Shown here: piece after piece, positions 1 through 10,901 of the stretch
How the letters are laid out: every line of letters starts with the position of its first letter
Numbering within the stretch: the stretch's first letter is position 1
Translations under genes and position numbers: made by a program
The notes under the pieces: model-generated
Seen by the model: only the letters and a program-made list of their open reading frames with translations
Database searches by the model: none
What the model was told of the DNA's origin: nothing
DNA from: Diplolepis rosae
Taxonomy: Eukaryota; Arthropoda; Insecta; Hymenoptera; Diplolepididae
Length of the DNA: 64,000 nt
NCBI GenBank assembly: GCA_030998225.1
Contig: JAPYXD010000308.1
Span: 3,544,001 to 3,608,000, forward strand
Reading direction: 5' to 3'

Positions 1-576
1 CAGCGTTAAGAATAATTTTTAATAATGCTCAAACGATCGTTTATGTTTTGTAGAGGGGTGTGTGTGTTTATAGGCAAGTGTGCATATAAAAATAGTAAGT
101 TAAGTGTCTACTTGAAAGTTTTCACAGTTTTTGTTATACTAAGAATATTAATCGATTCAACTACTGCTCATATGTGATTTACCTATGTTCCTGCAGATCA
201 CTTAACTTCAAAAATGACACAGGGGTCTTTACAATCTAAGGAAAGTAAATTAATAAGTAGTCAAACCTACTGAGATTTTTTTTAGGTGTACGTGTAACAA
301 AAAAGTTCTGACAGTTTGTTCAGAAAAAATTTCACAGCTTCAAAACAGATTTTTTATTGTGAAAACAGTAAATTTAACCTTCTAAGCGAATATTCCTCCG
401 TTGCCGTTTAAAACGGTAAATATTAGAATCTTCACTTAACATTTCATCGACTGTTGTGAATCATCTTGAATGTTTGTTTACCCCGAAAAAAACCAAGAGA
501 ATTCAGAAAAAGGTCATCTGGTCGTTCCTCAGACATTTGATCTTAATTTTTTACCTTTTCCAGGTCACAAAAACCA
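1..576. other. AT-rich stretch, nothing recognised
   Basis: No coding region, RNA gene or clear repeat is visible here. The only boundary is at about 573-577, where homology to the R1-type retrotransposon on the minus strand stops. Confidence 0.5.
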
Positions 577-1298
577 TTATGTGGCGAGCTCCGGGATCAG
601 ACCGGGTACCCATCTCCCGGATTGGTCACCATGCCATCTCGTCTGCCATTTCTCGACGAGTCTGCGCCTTCCATCCTTGCGGATAGCCTCCTTCGCGCAA
701 GCGATTACCTGCAGGTTTGCTAAGCAGGTGAGCTCCTTACGGAGCTGAAAGGTCTCCTTCCTTTCCTCCGCCAATAAATCTATTCGTGAGACGCTCGCCA
801 GGACCAGCACAGCGCTCTTTGACACACTTCGATATGTGGAGACAATTCTCAGCACAACACCTCCCTGTGCCGAGAACAGCTTCATCTGGATACGATGGTT
901 GTTAAGGGCACTTGTCCGGACCGGAGCTGCATAAAGCAGCTACGAATTTACCACGCTCGCCACCAGCCTTCTCTTAGCTTCCCTGGGACCACCAATGTTG
1001 GGCATGAGCCGAGTCAGAACGGCTCCACATTGGATAGCTTTGGCAGTCGCGATCTGCAGGTGTTCGCCGAAGCTAAGCCTTTGATCCAACTGCACATCCA
1101 GGTACTTAATGCTCTTTTTCCACTCGATTTCATGTTCCCCGAGAACTATATTCGGGTATTTGAAGGATCTCTTGTCCGTGACCAGCAAAGACTCGGTCTT
1201 TTCAGGGGCCATTTTCAGGCATCTGCTATCCAACAAACGCTTTGCCTGCCACAGAGTATTATTGATCCTCAGCTCCAGAATTTCGACGTCGTCAGTGG
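577..1298 (-). pseudogene. R1-clade non-LTR retrotransposon ORF2, region after the RT core (broken)
   Basis: This is the C-terminal part of a reverse transcriptase polyprotein of the R1 group of non-LTR retrotransposons, which copy themselves by target-primed reverse transcription. The minus strand reads VEILELRINN, then MAPEKTE, KKSIKYLDVQLDQRLSF and NIGGPREAKRRLVASVVNS, which are hallmarks of the segment following the FADD catalytic motif in R1/TRAS-type proteins. One in-frame TAG at about 940 interrupts an otherwise open frame to 577. The same protein segment occurs at 46456-46945 in a second copy with high amino-acid identity, where AAG stands in place of the stop. The upstream RT core lies at 2373-2684, separated by a DNA transposon. 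The 3' end of the element, including C-terminal zinc motif, UTR and tail, is missing. Family assignment is from recognisable motifs, not from a search. Confidence 0.85.
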
Positions 1299-2372
1299 CA
1301 GTGTTGCCGGAGTGAGCGCTCTTAACTTCCCGGCAGCTCGATAGAAAATCCCCAACTTTTCCCTGACAAATTTCGAAACTTCCCGGAACTTTCCCGTAAA
1401 TTAAAATCATCTAAAACTTCATAACAAAGTTTAAATATTTTAAACCCTGTTAAAAATATGTCTTATCCTAGGTTTTCAAAGTTTTAAAAAAATATATATT
1501 TGTTAATTTCGAAAAATAATCAAAATTCTAAATCAAATAATTGTCCATCGACCTCAGTCTTTATGTTCTTTACGTTGATGAACAAATATTATTTTAAAAA
1601 ATTGTGGATAAAGACCTGTAGGAACTAAATTACTCTTATGGTAAAGTACCACATGCCCTACTAGAGACAATATTTTACTAATAAACGTATAAACAATATA
1701 TGCGTACTGATCACGTTTAGAAAATACTGTACAGAAACATAACTTTACTTTTCTATCTTTTCACTCCTATAATCAAAGAGAATCAAAATAATTATATAAT
1801 TTATACTTACAGGCATACAAGGTAATTTGGGATTCTCTTTTCTAATCAAAAATATATACATTTCCGAACTCTATATTTTAAAAATCTATTTCAAATTCCA
1901 TTCAATGATTCTTTTTTGGGACATAATACTTTTATCCAATCAACATAGATACTGTGAGAAACTTTAGGCTAATTTTACACATAAGCGACTATCAAGAGAT
2001 GTGACTCATTCATTTGAAAACCTGAAAAATCTGTTCATCTCACTTTAGCATATGACGTCAAAAGGAGTTAGAGTGAAATAAATAGCAATAGGCCTTTTCC
2101 ACTTGGTGGCATGAGAGCACTATAACATATGAAAGCGCCCTAAGGACCTGCAACCAATAAAAATCTTCTTTCTTTTAATCAAAACTCATTATGATTGGTT
2201 GTGCTTAACGAAAGATCTCTTATTAAATCTTCTATGCAAATTTAATATATAATAAGGCAATTATAAGACAATATCCCGGAAATTCCCGGAATTTCTTGAC
2301 ATCCCGTAAAATTTCCCAAGTCAGTCAAAATTTCCCGGATTCCGGGAAATTTCCATGCAATTGGCAACACTG
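1299..2372. mobile_element. hAT-like non-autonomous DNA transposon (MITE), 1074 bp, inserted in R1 RT
   Basis: The ends are inverted: CAGTGTTGCC at 1299-1308 and GGCAACACTG at 2363-2372. The element is flanked by 8-bp direct repeats, GTCAGTGG (1291-1298) and GTCAGCGG (2373-2380), one mismatch apart. An 8-bp duplication with CAGTG-type ends is the signature of the hAT superfamily. Removing the element plus one duplication brings the two halves of the R1 reverse transcriptase back into register at the residues just after FADD. Both subterminal regions carry many TTCCCGG/CCGGGAA motifs (about 1328-1400 and 2274-2355), the kind of repeated site hAT transposases bind. No transposase is encoded, so it would have been moved in trans. 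Confidence 0.85.
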
Positions 2373-2684
2373 GTCAGCGGCGCACACGACAATTGCGTCA
2401 TCCGCGAAGCTGATGATGCTCGTTCCAGCTGGTAGGTCCACGCGCAGGAAATCGTCATACATGACGTTCTAAACGAGTGGACCCACCCATGACCCTTGAA
2501 GAAAGCCACATGTGTCTTCTTTGAGAGACCACGTGTCGCACTCGTATATCACCCACCTGTCGCTCAGATAATCATCTATCATTCGCAACAGGTAGTCTGG
2601 AACATTTTTCCGCACCATCGCCTCGATGCAGATGTTCCACCTCGCGGAATTGAACGCATTGCGTATGTCAATGCTGATCAACAA
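2373..2684 (-). pseudogene. R1-clade reverse transcriptase core fragment
   Basis: The minus strand encodes SIDIRNAFNSARW, the RT motif A of R1-type elements (first catalytic Asp), then GFLQGS-VGPLV. After an in-frame TAG at 2469-2471 (a Trp in the family) it reads NVMYDDFLRVDLPAGTSII and SFADDAIVVCAA, the catalytic FADD box. It is truncated at about 2684, where unrelated mariner sequence starts, so endonuclease and fingers are absent. With 577-1298 it forms one old insertion read from right to left. The nonsense codons and the internal hAT insertion show that it is dead. Confidence 0.85.
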
Positions 2685-2689
2685 TTACA

Positions 2690-2885
2690 GACCTTGCTGG
2701 CACTATTGGCATTTCAAGAAGATCACTCAACACCGTTTCAAAAGACATTTTGGGCAGACAACTCGTGGTTTTTGCATCACAATAAAGCGCCGTCTCACAC
2801 TGCACTCGCTCTTCGTGACGATTTCGCCAAAAACTCAACGCATACCGTTCCACAACCACCATATTCGCCTAATTTGACTCTTCAA
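2690..2885 (+). pseudogene. mariner transposase fragment
   Basis: The plus strand shows WFLHHNKAPSHTALALR followed by VPQPPYSPNLT. This is the block around the second and third catalytic Asp of mariner D34D transposases (usually HDNAPSH and PPYSPDLAPCD). Both Asp positions that can be seen are changed (HHN and SPN), so the piece is inactive. Neither terminal inverted repeat is recognisable. It abuts the truncated R1 fragment directly. Confidence 0.7.
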
Positions 2886-3272
2886 GCACCTCAAACGTCG
2901 GTGATATATTTATACATTTCAGGTTAACCCATTGACGCATTGTGATGCCCTGTCGTCGACAACGTTTTACTCAACTCCTTACTATTTCCTATGTAACGCT
3001 TATTGATATTCACTTTGGGTGAATTAGATATTTATCAAATTCATTTTACCCGACCCGATTATTTTCAACTTTAAATCATTTAAATTTATGAAATGGTTTT
3101 CATACAATATATTTCAAAATTTTCCGCTCTTTGGAATACGTCGGGGTTGGGGGGACGGGGGTTTCGTTTGCATTGATATTAGTTCTTGCTATCAAAACTT
3201 GGCGGCGCTAATGCTCATTTTCACTTTTTTAAGTACCCTCCTAAAATACATGGTAGTGGCCGCACTGTGACT
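2886..3272. other. Unassigned stretch before the inverted-repeat hAT element
   Basis: No gene is recognised. It ends with CTGTGACT (3265-3272), the left target duplication of the element that starts at 3273. Confidence 0.5.
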
Positions 3273-6200
3273 CAGTGTCTCCATAACGTGGGAGTTTTCG
3301 GCCCCCACCACGTTCCCATCTGGGAGAAACACATGCAAACGTGGCGTGTCAGTGTGTCGGCTCTGTTACACGCTGCGGTCACCAGCTTCGTGTAAAGCCG
3401 AAGGTGCACGAAGACGGACTTCGTTACAATGCTTGAGTTTTCAAGTTATTTTTAGATTTCACGCTTTCGTTTATCGAGTCGAAATTAAGAATTGTATTTT
3501 TCTCGAGTACGTGCAAAAGAGGCGCGAAGCAGACGACGAATTTGAATTTACGAAGTATATAGTTCAAGAAATAACACTTTTCTTCAATTTCTTGAAGAAA
3601 GTCTGCATGAAATAAACATCAGTATGATCTTGGAAAATTTCATGAGGATTTCAACACATTGAAAATAAACTTTCAGTGAAATTTAGTGACAATAAATGTA
3701 TAAAATTTGAATCAATATATAATTTTCCATTCAAATTTATATACTTCTTACTAATTTTGTACATTTAACAATTTTCAATTAAAACAATATTTTCTATCAA
3801 GATAAAATGAACATAAAATTCAAGTTCATAATTTATATTTTCAGTTATATGTTAGAAATATTTTCATCTCACATTTTTGTAGCCTAAGCACAAACTTTTC
3901 ATTCCAAAACTTAAAATCTCTACGGAAATGGAAAATTGTCTAACAGCAGTAGATAAATTAAAAAGCTAAAATTTGTGTTTATTGGTATTTCCATATTAAC
4001 ATATAAATATCAATCAACTTTAAATTTTACATAAAAATGTTCGTTCGAAGTGTTCAAATCTTGTTACAATTTGACAAGATTTTATGGAGGAGTGCAATCT
4101 TTTGAATGAAATATTTTGTAGTTCTTAATTTGTCTGTCCGTCTGAAATCGTAGTAAGATTTGAACAGTAAACAACAAATTTTCCAATAGAATTCAGGATC
4201 AATAATAATTGATTCAGGAAATACTTCAACTCTGTAGAGCATTTTTGTATTTCGAATTCAAAATGTGTGCTTAAGCCACAAAAAAGTAAGCTGAAAATGT
4301 AGATATAAAACTAATTATGTCATGTTTATGTCTTCTTAATGGAAAATACTTTGCATATAATTCTCTAATTCGATATTTTTTTAATGTATGAACATTCAAG
4401 AAATTGATAAATATTCCATCTTTTTATAGGAACTAAAAATTTCCGGATAATGCTTTGATTGAGAAAGCTAAAAATTTGTCAAATATTGATATAAATTGCA
4501 ATTTTACAATTGCATTATTTTTCAAATATTTTAACATCTCTTCAATCTCGATAATTCTTACAGAAGTTTATTTCATGTGAGTGACTTTTTCTTTTTCTAA
4601 TGAAAGATTTCGTAATTCTAAATTCGGCCCAATTCGTAACATTGTAAAAAGATTTTAAAACTTCATAAAATTTGTTTTTCTGTTTTATTCAAAGTCAATA
4701 AATATTCAATGTTTGGAATCGAAATATTAAGTAAATGATTTTTAATTTCTGGGTATAAACTGCTTTAATAAGACTAATCTTTCTTCTTTGTGAGAAATCT
4801 CAATTTTAAAATTAAAATTCTACGCATAGGATACAAAAACATAATATGAAAATACTTTTATTACAGAATTTTGAAATATACAAGTTGACCAATTTTTAAT
4901 CGAGTTAATCGGCTACTTTAAGCAAAAAATTATGTTAAAAATATTTTATCAAAAAAAAATAAGACACATTAAATTACGGTTTAAAATCCACATTCATAGA
5001 TTGATGGTAAAAGCAGTTTAAAGTTTTTTAATCTTACGTTTTAGTGACGTATGCACAGACTTTTAATCAGATAAATGAAATGCTTTATAGAAAGTCAAAA
5101 TTTTCTTATTACTGCACTTAATCAAATTTATAAAGTAAAAATATTTTTTAATTGATGCTTTCACTCAATTCTTTAAACATTCATTAATTGAAAATTGTAC
5201 TCAAAATTTAATCTTGCAGCGTACCAATATTCCCACAATGCTACAAAATCTTATTAATCATTATTTTAGTCGAATTATTTTCAAAATATTTAAAAAATAG
5301 ATGTAAATATTTTGATTAAATACTCTGTCAAATTTTGCATTTGACTGATCTTGCAAAATTGTTGAAAGTTTTGAATACCGATAGAAGAAACTTTAAATGA
5401 AATTTTATGTCCATAAATGCTTAAAGTTCTATATAGAAATATCAACTACAACATTCTCAAATTTTATAAATAAACTACTAAATTCAAAAAGTTTCGGATT
5501 TTTTTAAAAACTGTACAAATTTCAAATATGAATCAGTCAAAATCTACTGATTATCAGTGAAATTTGACTGATTTAAATAACTAAAAACAGGTTACTGTGA
5601 ATCAGTCAAATTTCACTGATTACTTCAGTGAAAAGTAACTGATTTAACAGTGAAAAATATTGTTTCCACTGATGATATTTATCAATTTCTTGAATGTTCA
5701 TACATTAAAAAAATATCGAATTAGAGAATTATATGCAAAGTATTTTCCATTAAGAAGACATAAACATGACATAATTAGTTTTATATCTACATTTTCAGCT
5801 TACTTTTTTGTGGCTTAAGCACACATTTTGAATTCGAAATACAAAAATGCTCTACAGAGTTGAAGTATTTCCTGAATCAATTATTATTGATCCTGAATTC
5901 TATTGGAAAATTTGTTGTTTACTGTTCAAATCTTACTACGATTTCAGACGGACAGACAAATTAAGAACTACAAAATATTTCATCCAAAAGATTGCATTCC
6001 TCCATAAAATCTTGTCAAATTGTAACAAGATTTGAACACTTCGAACGAACATTTTTATGTAAAATTTAAAGTTGATTGATATTTATATGTTAATATGCAA
6101 ATACCAATAAACACATATTTTAGCTTTTTAATTTATCTACTGCTATTAGACAATTTTCCATTTCCGTAGAGATTTTAAGTTTTGGAATGAAAAGTTTGTG

Positions 6201-6449
6201 CTTAGGCTACAAAAATGTGATATGAAAATATTTCTAACATATAACTGAAAATATAAATTATGAACTTGAATTTTATGTTCATTTTATCTTGATTGTAACG
6301 AAGTCCGTCTTCGTGCACCTTCGGCTTTACACGAAGCTGGTGACCGCAGCGTGTAGCAGAGCCGACACACTGACACGCCACGTTTGCATGTGTTTCTCCC
6401 AGATGGGAACGTGGTGGGGGCCGAAAAATCCCACGTTCTGGAGACACTG
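3273..6449. mobile_element. Giant inverted-repeat (foldback-type) hAT-like element, 3177 bp
   Basis: The two ends are inverted copies starting CAGTGTCTCCA (3273) and ending in the complementary order at 6449. The flanks are a perfect 8-bp direct duplication CTGTGACT (3265-3272 and 6450-6457), as for hAT elements. Outer arms (3273-3430 and 6292-6449) and inner arms (3797-4415 and 5676-6291) are nearly identical inverted copies. The left arm has about 365 bp (3431-3796) absent from the right. An identical 62-codon frame therefore appears twice, at 4054-4242 minus and 5847-6035 plus, with one residue changed. I treat it as arm sequence rather than a gene. No transposase is visible. The near identity of the arms points to a recent origin or to gene conversion between arms. 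Confidence 0.85.
5524..5665. repeat. Cluster of AATCAGTCAAA / TCACTGATT motifs in the loop
   Basis: Several inverted and direct copies of the motif GAATCAGTCAAA and its complement lie in the loop of the giant inverted-repeat element. The same motif builds a small MITE at 41763-41890, so the loop carries a related, partly eroded insertion. Confidence 0.6.
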
Positions 6450-8689
6450 CTGTGACTGGTAGTGTGGACTCTCATTAAGGGAGACACAGCAAACGTAGAA
6501 CTCCAAAATATAGAGAAAAAAAAAGAAGAACCGCACAAAAAAGGTGACGAATCCCCACGGGGAACTTTGCCCGGAGGACGTGTACTTTAAATTACCTGTC
6601 CATTGAGTGAGGTGCGCCAAGAGACGCGTTGTTTTTAGATTGAAATTATATCAGGGTAGGGAGGCAAATGATGAACTACGCAAGGCCTGCGTTACCAATA
6701 TTTGCAGAGCCCAGCACACCACGGATGCCTAATTTTTTTGGTTAAAAGATAAAATGATCGTAGAGCTTTGGATAGGAGAGTGAGAATTTTAGTAACGTGA
6801 ATGACTGAGAAACTCGACAGTCAACGAATGTTATTTTCAGGAGTTGGGAATCAATTCCAAAAATTAGAACGTGAAAGTTCAACGTGCATTTTTGTTTGCA
6901 GGTTTTTGCAAAATCGAATGGAGCCACCTGGTACGTGAATTTCAGGATTCCTATACGTGAAAGTCGTCCTTTCAAAATAATTAAAACGTGAGTTTTTTTT
7001 GTATGCTCGATCGTTTTAACGGAAAACTTCGTTATGCTAGCATCAAATGAATGTAGTGGAGAGGAGACACGCATGCGCTACGTACACTTTTCCCCCAAAC
7101 GATGCTCTGTATCACGTGAGCAGAGACGTCACGGTGTCTTTGTATTTAAAACCTGCCCGAAAGTCCGGCGCTATGATTGGAGCTGTGTATACTGTGAACG
7201 CTGTAAATACTGTAAACACTGTGAATATTGCCAATGTTGCAAGTATTGTAAATTTTAGTGTAATGAGGTACAAGAAACAGTACAATGATTCGCCTAAAGT
7301 ACTTGTATAGTAAGTCGTCAAACTGGCAACTCTATAGAAAGAGACAACTTTTCTTCTATGTGTCTTTCGAACAGTTACAGCCGGAACTATAAACTTTTTT
7401 GAAATTTTTTCTGCATAAAAAAAATACGAGAATGACATGCAATTGACTAAAAAATAAATAAAGTGTACGAATGTTCAATGAAAAATTCCCAGTTCATATT
7501 AATTTTTCTAAAACTGAAGTTTACTTTTTAAAACACATGAAAGTCCCAAGTTATATCTTATTCTTGTGCTCTACGTTTTTCTAAAGTACTGCGGTAGGAG
7601 AAACAAATAACTAACCTCAAAGTAAATTCATGTAGTTTTTTATGCATGGACCATGTTAAATAAAAAATAAAAGGCAATTTCTACTTAAGGACACTTAGAG
7701 GAAGGCACATTTGCGAAGTATATATATATATATACAGCCTATCTGAATCTGCAGTTAATTGTGCTTGATAATGAACCTAGCCCTGGCAAAATCATGAGTA
7801 AGCAGCTAAACAAACAAGATAAAACATATATGTCATGTTAATTAATGTACTAGTATGTAGTTGATTCTTTTCGAATGATTCGAAATCGCTATCCAGTCTA
7901 AGTCATTTTGAATTGAAAACATCAACTGCCTTTTTATAATGGAAATCCCTGTTTTATATGTACTCTATTTTTATGATGAAAAATAAGTACACATTTTCAG
8001 GGTTATTTTATTATAACTTAGTCCAGAAAAATGTAAATCAAAGTTTCATATTTTCAAACGATTCGACTCAGATTGGAGTCCTCATCAGTGAGAATTTATT
8101 TCTATAAAAAATACAAAGAAAGAAACTTAAAAATTGCCCATGTGACGGATCAACATTATGGTACAAAATAATATGCAAAAATAGCACCTGTAAAACTATA
8201 AATTGGTCTAAATAACTAAATTTACAAAAAATAAAAACTGTATGAAAATTTTTTCTGTAAAAATGCTAAGGGGAGAAACTTAAGAAATATCTCGTGCGGC
8301 GAACAAACATTGTGGTAAAAACAGATCTAGGAATTATAAAAAACGAATGATATTAGAAATGACTCATATAGCTAGCAAATCTGATGTTGTTAATCAAAGA
8401 AAAGACACAGAAAACCTATCTGTTTTTTACCTCCCCCTCTTAAACAATTAACTTCAACTTCTTTAAAAAATGCATATTTTTATCATATTCGAAAATAATC
8501 TTCTCCTGTCAATTCTTAAAAAATTTACGATGTTGTAAAGGCTCGAAAACTAACCAAATTGTTATATTACAAAGTCAACGTTATAATTTAACAAGATTTA
8601 TGAAGTTTATTAGTAAAAGCGCCTCAAAGTTGTGAAGAAATGTGTTCTAAAAAAAATTTTATCTCAATATCATGTAACATAACTTTGAG
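6450..8689. other. Intergenic stretch without recognised genes
   Basis: I see no coding region that I can support. Contents: the right target duplication at 6450-6457, a 9-bp-period array at 7185-7255, a (TA)n run near 7718-7735, and a weak diverged tandem duplication around 8100-8330 (shared GAAACTTAA and AACATTRTGGTA words). Confidence 0.5.
7185..7255. repeat. Short imperfect 9-bp tandem repeat
   Basis: About eight copies of a unit close to TGTRAAYAC follow one another. The period is a multiple of three, so one frame reads as alternating Cys-Lys/Glu-Tyr. The apparent Cys-rich peptide is a by-product of the repeat and I do not call it a gene. Confidence 0.7.
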
Positions 8690-9027
8690 CCCAGCAAACA
8701 CGTTATGTAACCGCTCCGTAACAAATGGGTAACATAGTTATGTCTGGTTATGTAACGATTGTTATTGTTCAGTGATGTAATTGCTATATAACGGGAAGGT
8801 GACAATGTTATGTAAGATTTTTACCGCGTGAAGATGTAAAAGATCAATAGAAGAGTGAATGTAACAATTCTGTAGCAGTAGGATGTATATGCTATAGAAA
8901 AACAATGTAAAATTCGTTCTCTAATTCTGTTACACACATGATCTGTAACAGTTTTGTCATAATGTTATGTAAGTGAACTGTCACGGCATTACTGTATAAT
9001 TATGTAAGTCGTGTATAATGTACATTA

Positions 9028-10136
9028 CACTGAGAGACTTTTCGTTAGAGTAAATCATAAAGATGAATCAAAATTTAGTATAATATCGTTTCAAAATGGG
9101 GAAAGCCGAGGCTTTATTATACTTATTCATATTATGACATCGAAGTTTGATACAGTCATAACGGTCTTTAATACATGAAGAAGATAAAGTAGTATTTTAA
9201 ATACTAAATATTATGCATCTCTATTCGAGAAATTGAAAGTACGAGAAAATGATATTATGATTACTAAGTTGTCTAAAAATAATTTGAATAAGATGAATAA
9301 TGAATATCACATTTTGGAAAGCATGTTTGAGAAATTTATATTATGAATATGAACTTGCTAAAAACCTGGCGACGCGCAGCAAAAATCAAAATGTTTACTC
9401 TCGGTTTTTCGTATAATTTGTTTCAGAATACCGTACGAGTGATTCCGATGTTTTCTGATTGGCTTCGTAGACTCAATCCAAGTCTGCCCAACTCAGTAGT
9501 GGCTTATAAGCGATATTTCTTTCGGAATATGGCATGCGAGAGTAGCCGAGAGGCTTTAGGCGTTAGATATGCGTTTAGTTATGTAGATATAGGTACGGTT
9601 AGAGGGTTCGATCCTAAAAAGCGATTCCGAAATTTAATTCAAGTATGTTATTATGAAATAGTGTATTATTGCGTACTTAAATATGTGAACATAAATAAGG
9701 TATAATAATAATATTTGTGTTCGTGCTTCAGAATGTCGCATCAGAAAAAGACACGAGAATTCCTTTTCTGAAGCCGTCACTTCTAAAGGTCAAACCTTTT
9801 GGTGGAGTGAGTGATTTTTCATATAGTGGTTTTCAGATTCCCATATTCTTTGTTTAAAAATTTGAAAATATTCTTTCAGTCTTTCGAATAAAATGTATTA
9901 ACACCACTTTAAATTCGCTTCGCAACTTTAATATAGTGAATTTCAAATTCTCGTCGGTTTTATAATAGATAGTAAAACATATATTCCATTTATACAAACG
10001 AAAATATCAACATTGCCCCTTGAAAACTACTATATTAATTTCTGGTACGTAAACCCTGCTTCCCACACTTTGAAACGATATTATACTAAAATATGATTCA
10101 CTTTTACGATTTATTCTAACGAAAAGTCTCTCAGTG
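9028..10136. mobile_element. Nested TA-flanked element with long TIRs, 1109 bp
   Basis: The ends are inverted repeats starting CACTGAGAGACTTTTCGT. They extend over roughly 70 bp with few differences (9028-9098 against 10063-10136). TA dinucleotides flank both ends (9026-9027 and 10137-10138). Without the element the surrounding 168-bp tandem array becomes continuous (TACATTA followed by ATAAAAGCTATGTAAC). This suggests a Tc1/mariner-type or other TA-targeting non-autonomous element. It carries one open frame in the middle. Confidence 0.75.
9343..9705 (+). CDS. Unidentified 120-codon ORF inside a nested MITE
   Basis: I do not recognise this protein. It starts MNMNLLKTWRRAAKIK and is rich in aromatic and basic residues (RYFFRNMAC, FDPKKRFRN). 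The segment 9430-9630 is clearly less AT-rich than its surroundings, which is unlike the rest of the element and suggests captured sequence. No transposase motif, zinc finger or membrane segment is evident. It might be a fragment of a host exon picked up by the transposon, or a chance frame. Only similarity searching of this 200-bp core could decide. Confidence 0.3.
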   Translation: MNMNLLKTWRRAAKIKMFTLGFSYNLFQNTVRVIPMFSDWLRRLNPSLPNSVVAYKRYFFRNMACESSREALGVRYAFSYVDIGTVRGFDPKKRFRNLIQVCYYEIVYYCVLKYVNINKV

Positions 10137-10142
10137 TAATAA

Positions 10143-10650
10143 AAGCTATGTAACAATGTGACATAATTATTATGTAAGAATCATGTAACATTTGTTCCGT
10201 AACTTGGTTGCCCGAATGATCTATAACAATATCGTTTCTTTGTTACGTAAGGGTAATGTAACAGTGTTACGGAATAGTTATTTGAGTTGTATGTAATGTA
10301 CATTAGTAACAGCTACGTAACAATGTTACGTAATTTTTTATGTAAGAATCACGTAACATCTTTTCTATAACTTGGTTACCTAAATGATCTATTACAATTT
10401 CGTTGCTTTGTTACGTAAGGGTAATGTAACAATTTTACGGAATAGTTATGTTAGTTGTATATAATGTACATTAGTAACAGCTACGTAACAGTGTGACATA
10501 ATTTTTATGTGACAATACTGTAACTTTGATTCTGTAACTTGGTTACGCGAATGATCAATAACACTTTCTTTGCAGTGTTACGTAAGTGTACTATGACGGC
10601 ATTACTGTGTAGTGCTTCTCTGTAAGTTGTGTATAATGCACGTTATTATC
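10143..10650. repeat. Three tandem 168-bp units rich in TACGTAA palindromes
   Basis: The anchor AGCTAYGTAA recurs at 10143, 10311 and 10479, exactly 168 bp apart, and a diverged AGATATGTAA lies at 10651. Each unit contains RTTACGTAA words, a TGTAACTTGGTTAC segment and a GTAATGTAACA segment. A further diverged unit lies left of the nested insertion (about 8860-9025). It forms the body of the outer CCCAGCAAACA element. Confidence 0.8.
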
Positions 10651-10901
10651 AGATATGTAACAATCATGTAATATTATATATAGATATTTTAATTTCCCGA
10701 ATAACGACATCAATAATAGTTGGAAAAATGAAAAATTGTGGGTAATAACTTATGTAAACTAAATTGCTCTTATGGTAACATTTCACATGCCCTAAGTATA
10801 ATATTCAGTAATCGACAAATAACACAAAGGTGCAAAATTTCACTCACAGAAAAGAGTTGTGTATTATCAATATTTTATCATCGTACATCTGTTTAATATA
10901 T

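Noticed and set aside
4054..4242. 62-codon frame present twice (also 5847-6035) with one residue difference
   Set aside because: Both copies lie in inverted arms of the hAT-like element; duplication explains the conservation.
7034..7258. Cys-rich 74-codon frame resembling a metallothionein or toxin
   Set aside because: The Cys pattern comes from a 9-bp DNA repeat, and other frames show the same periodicity.
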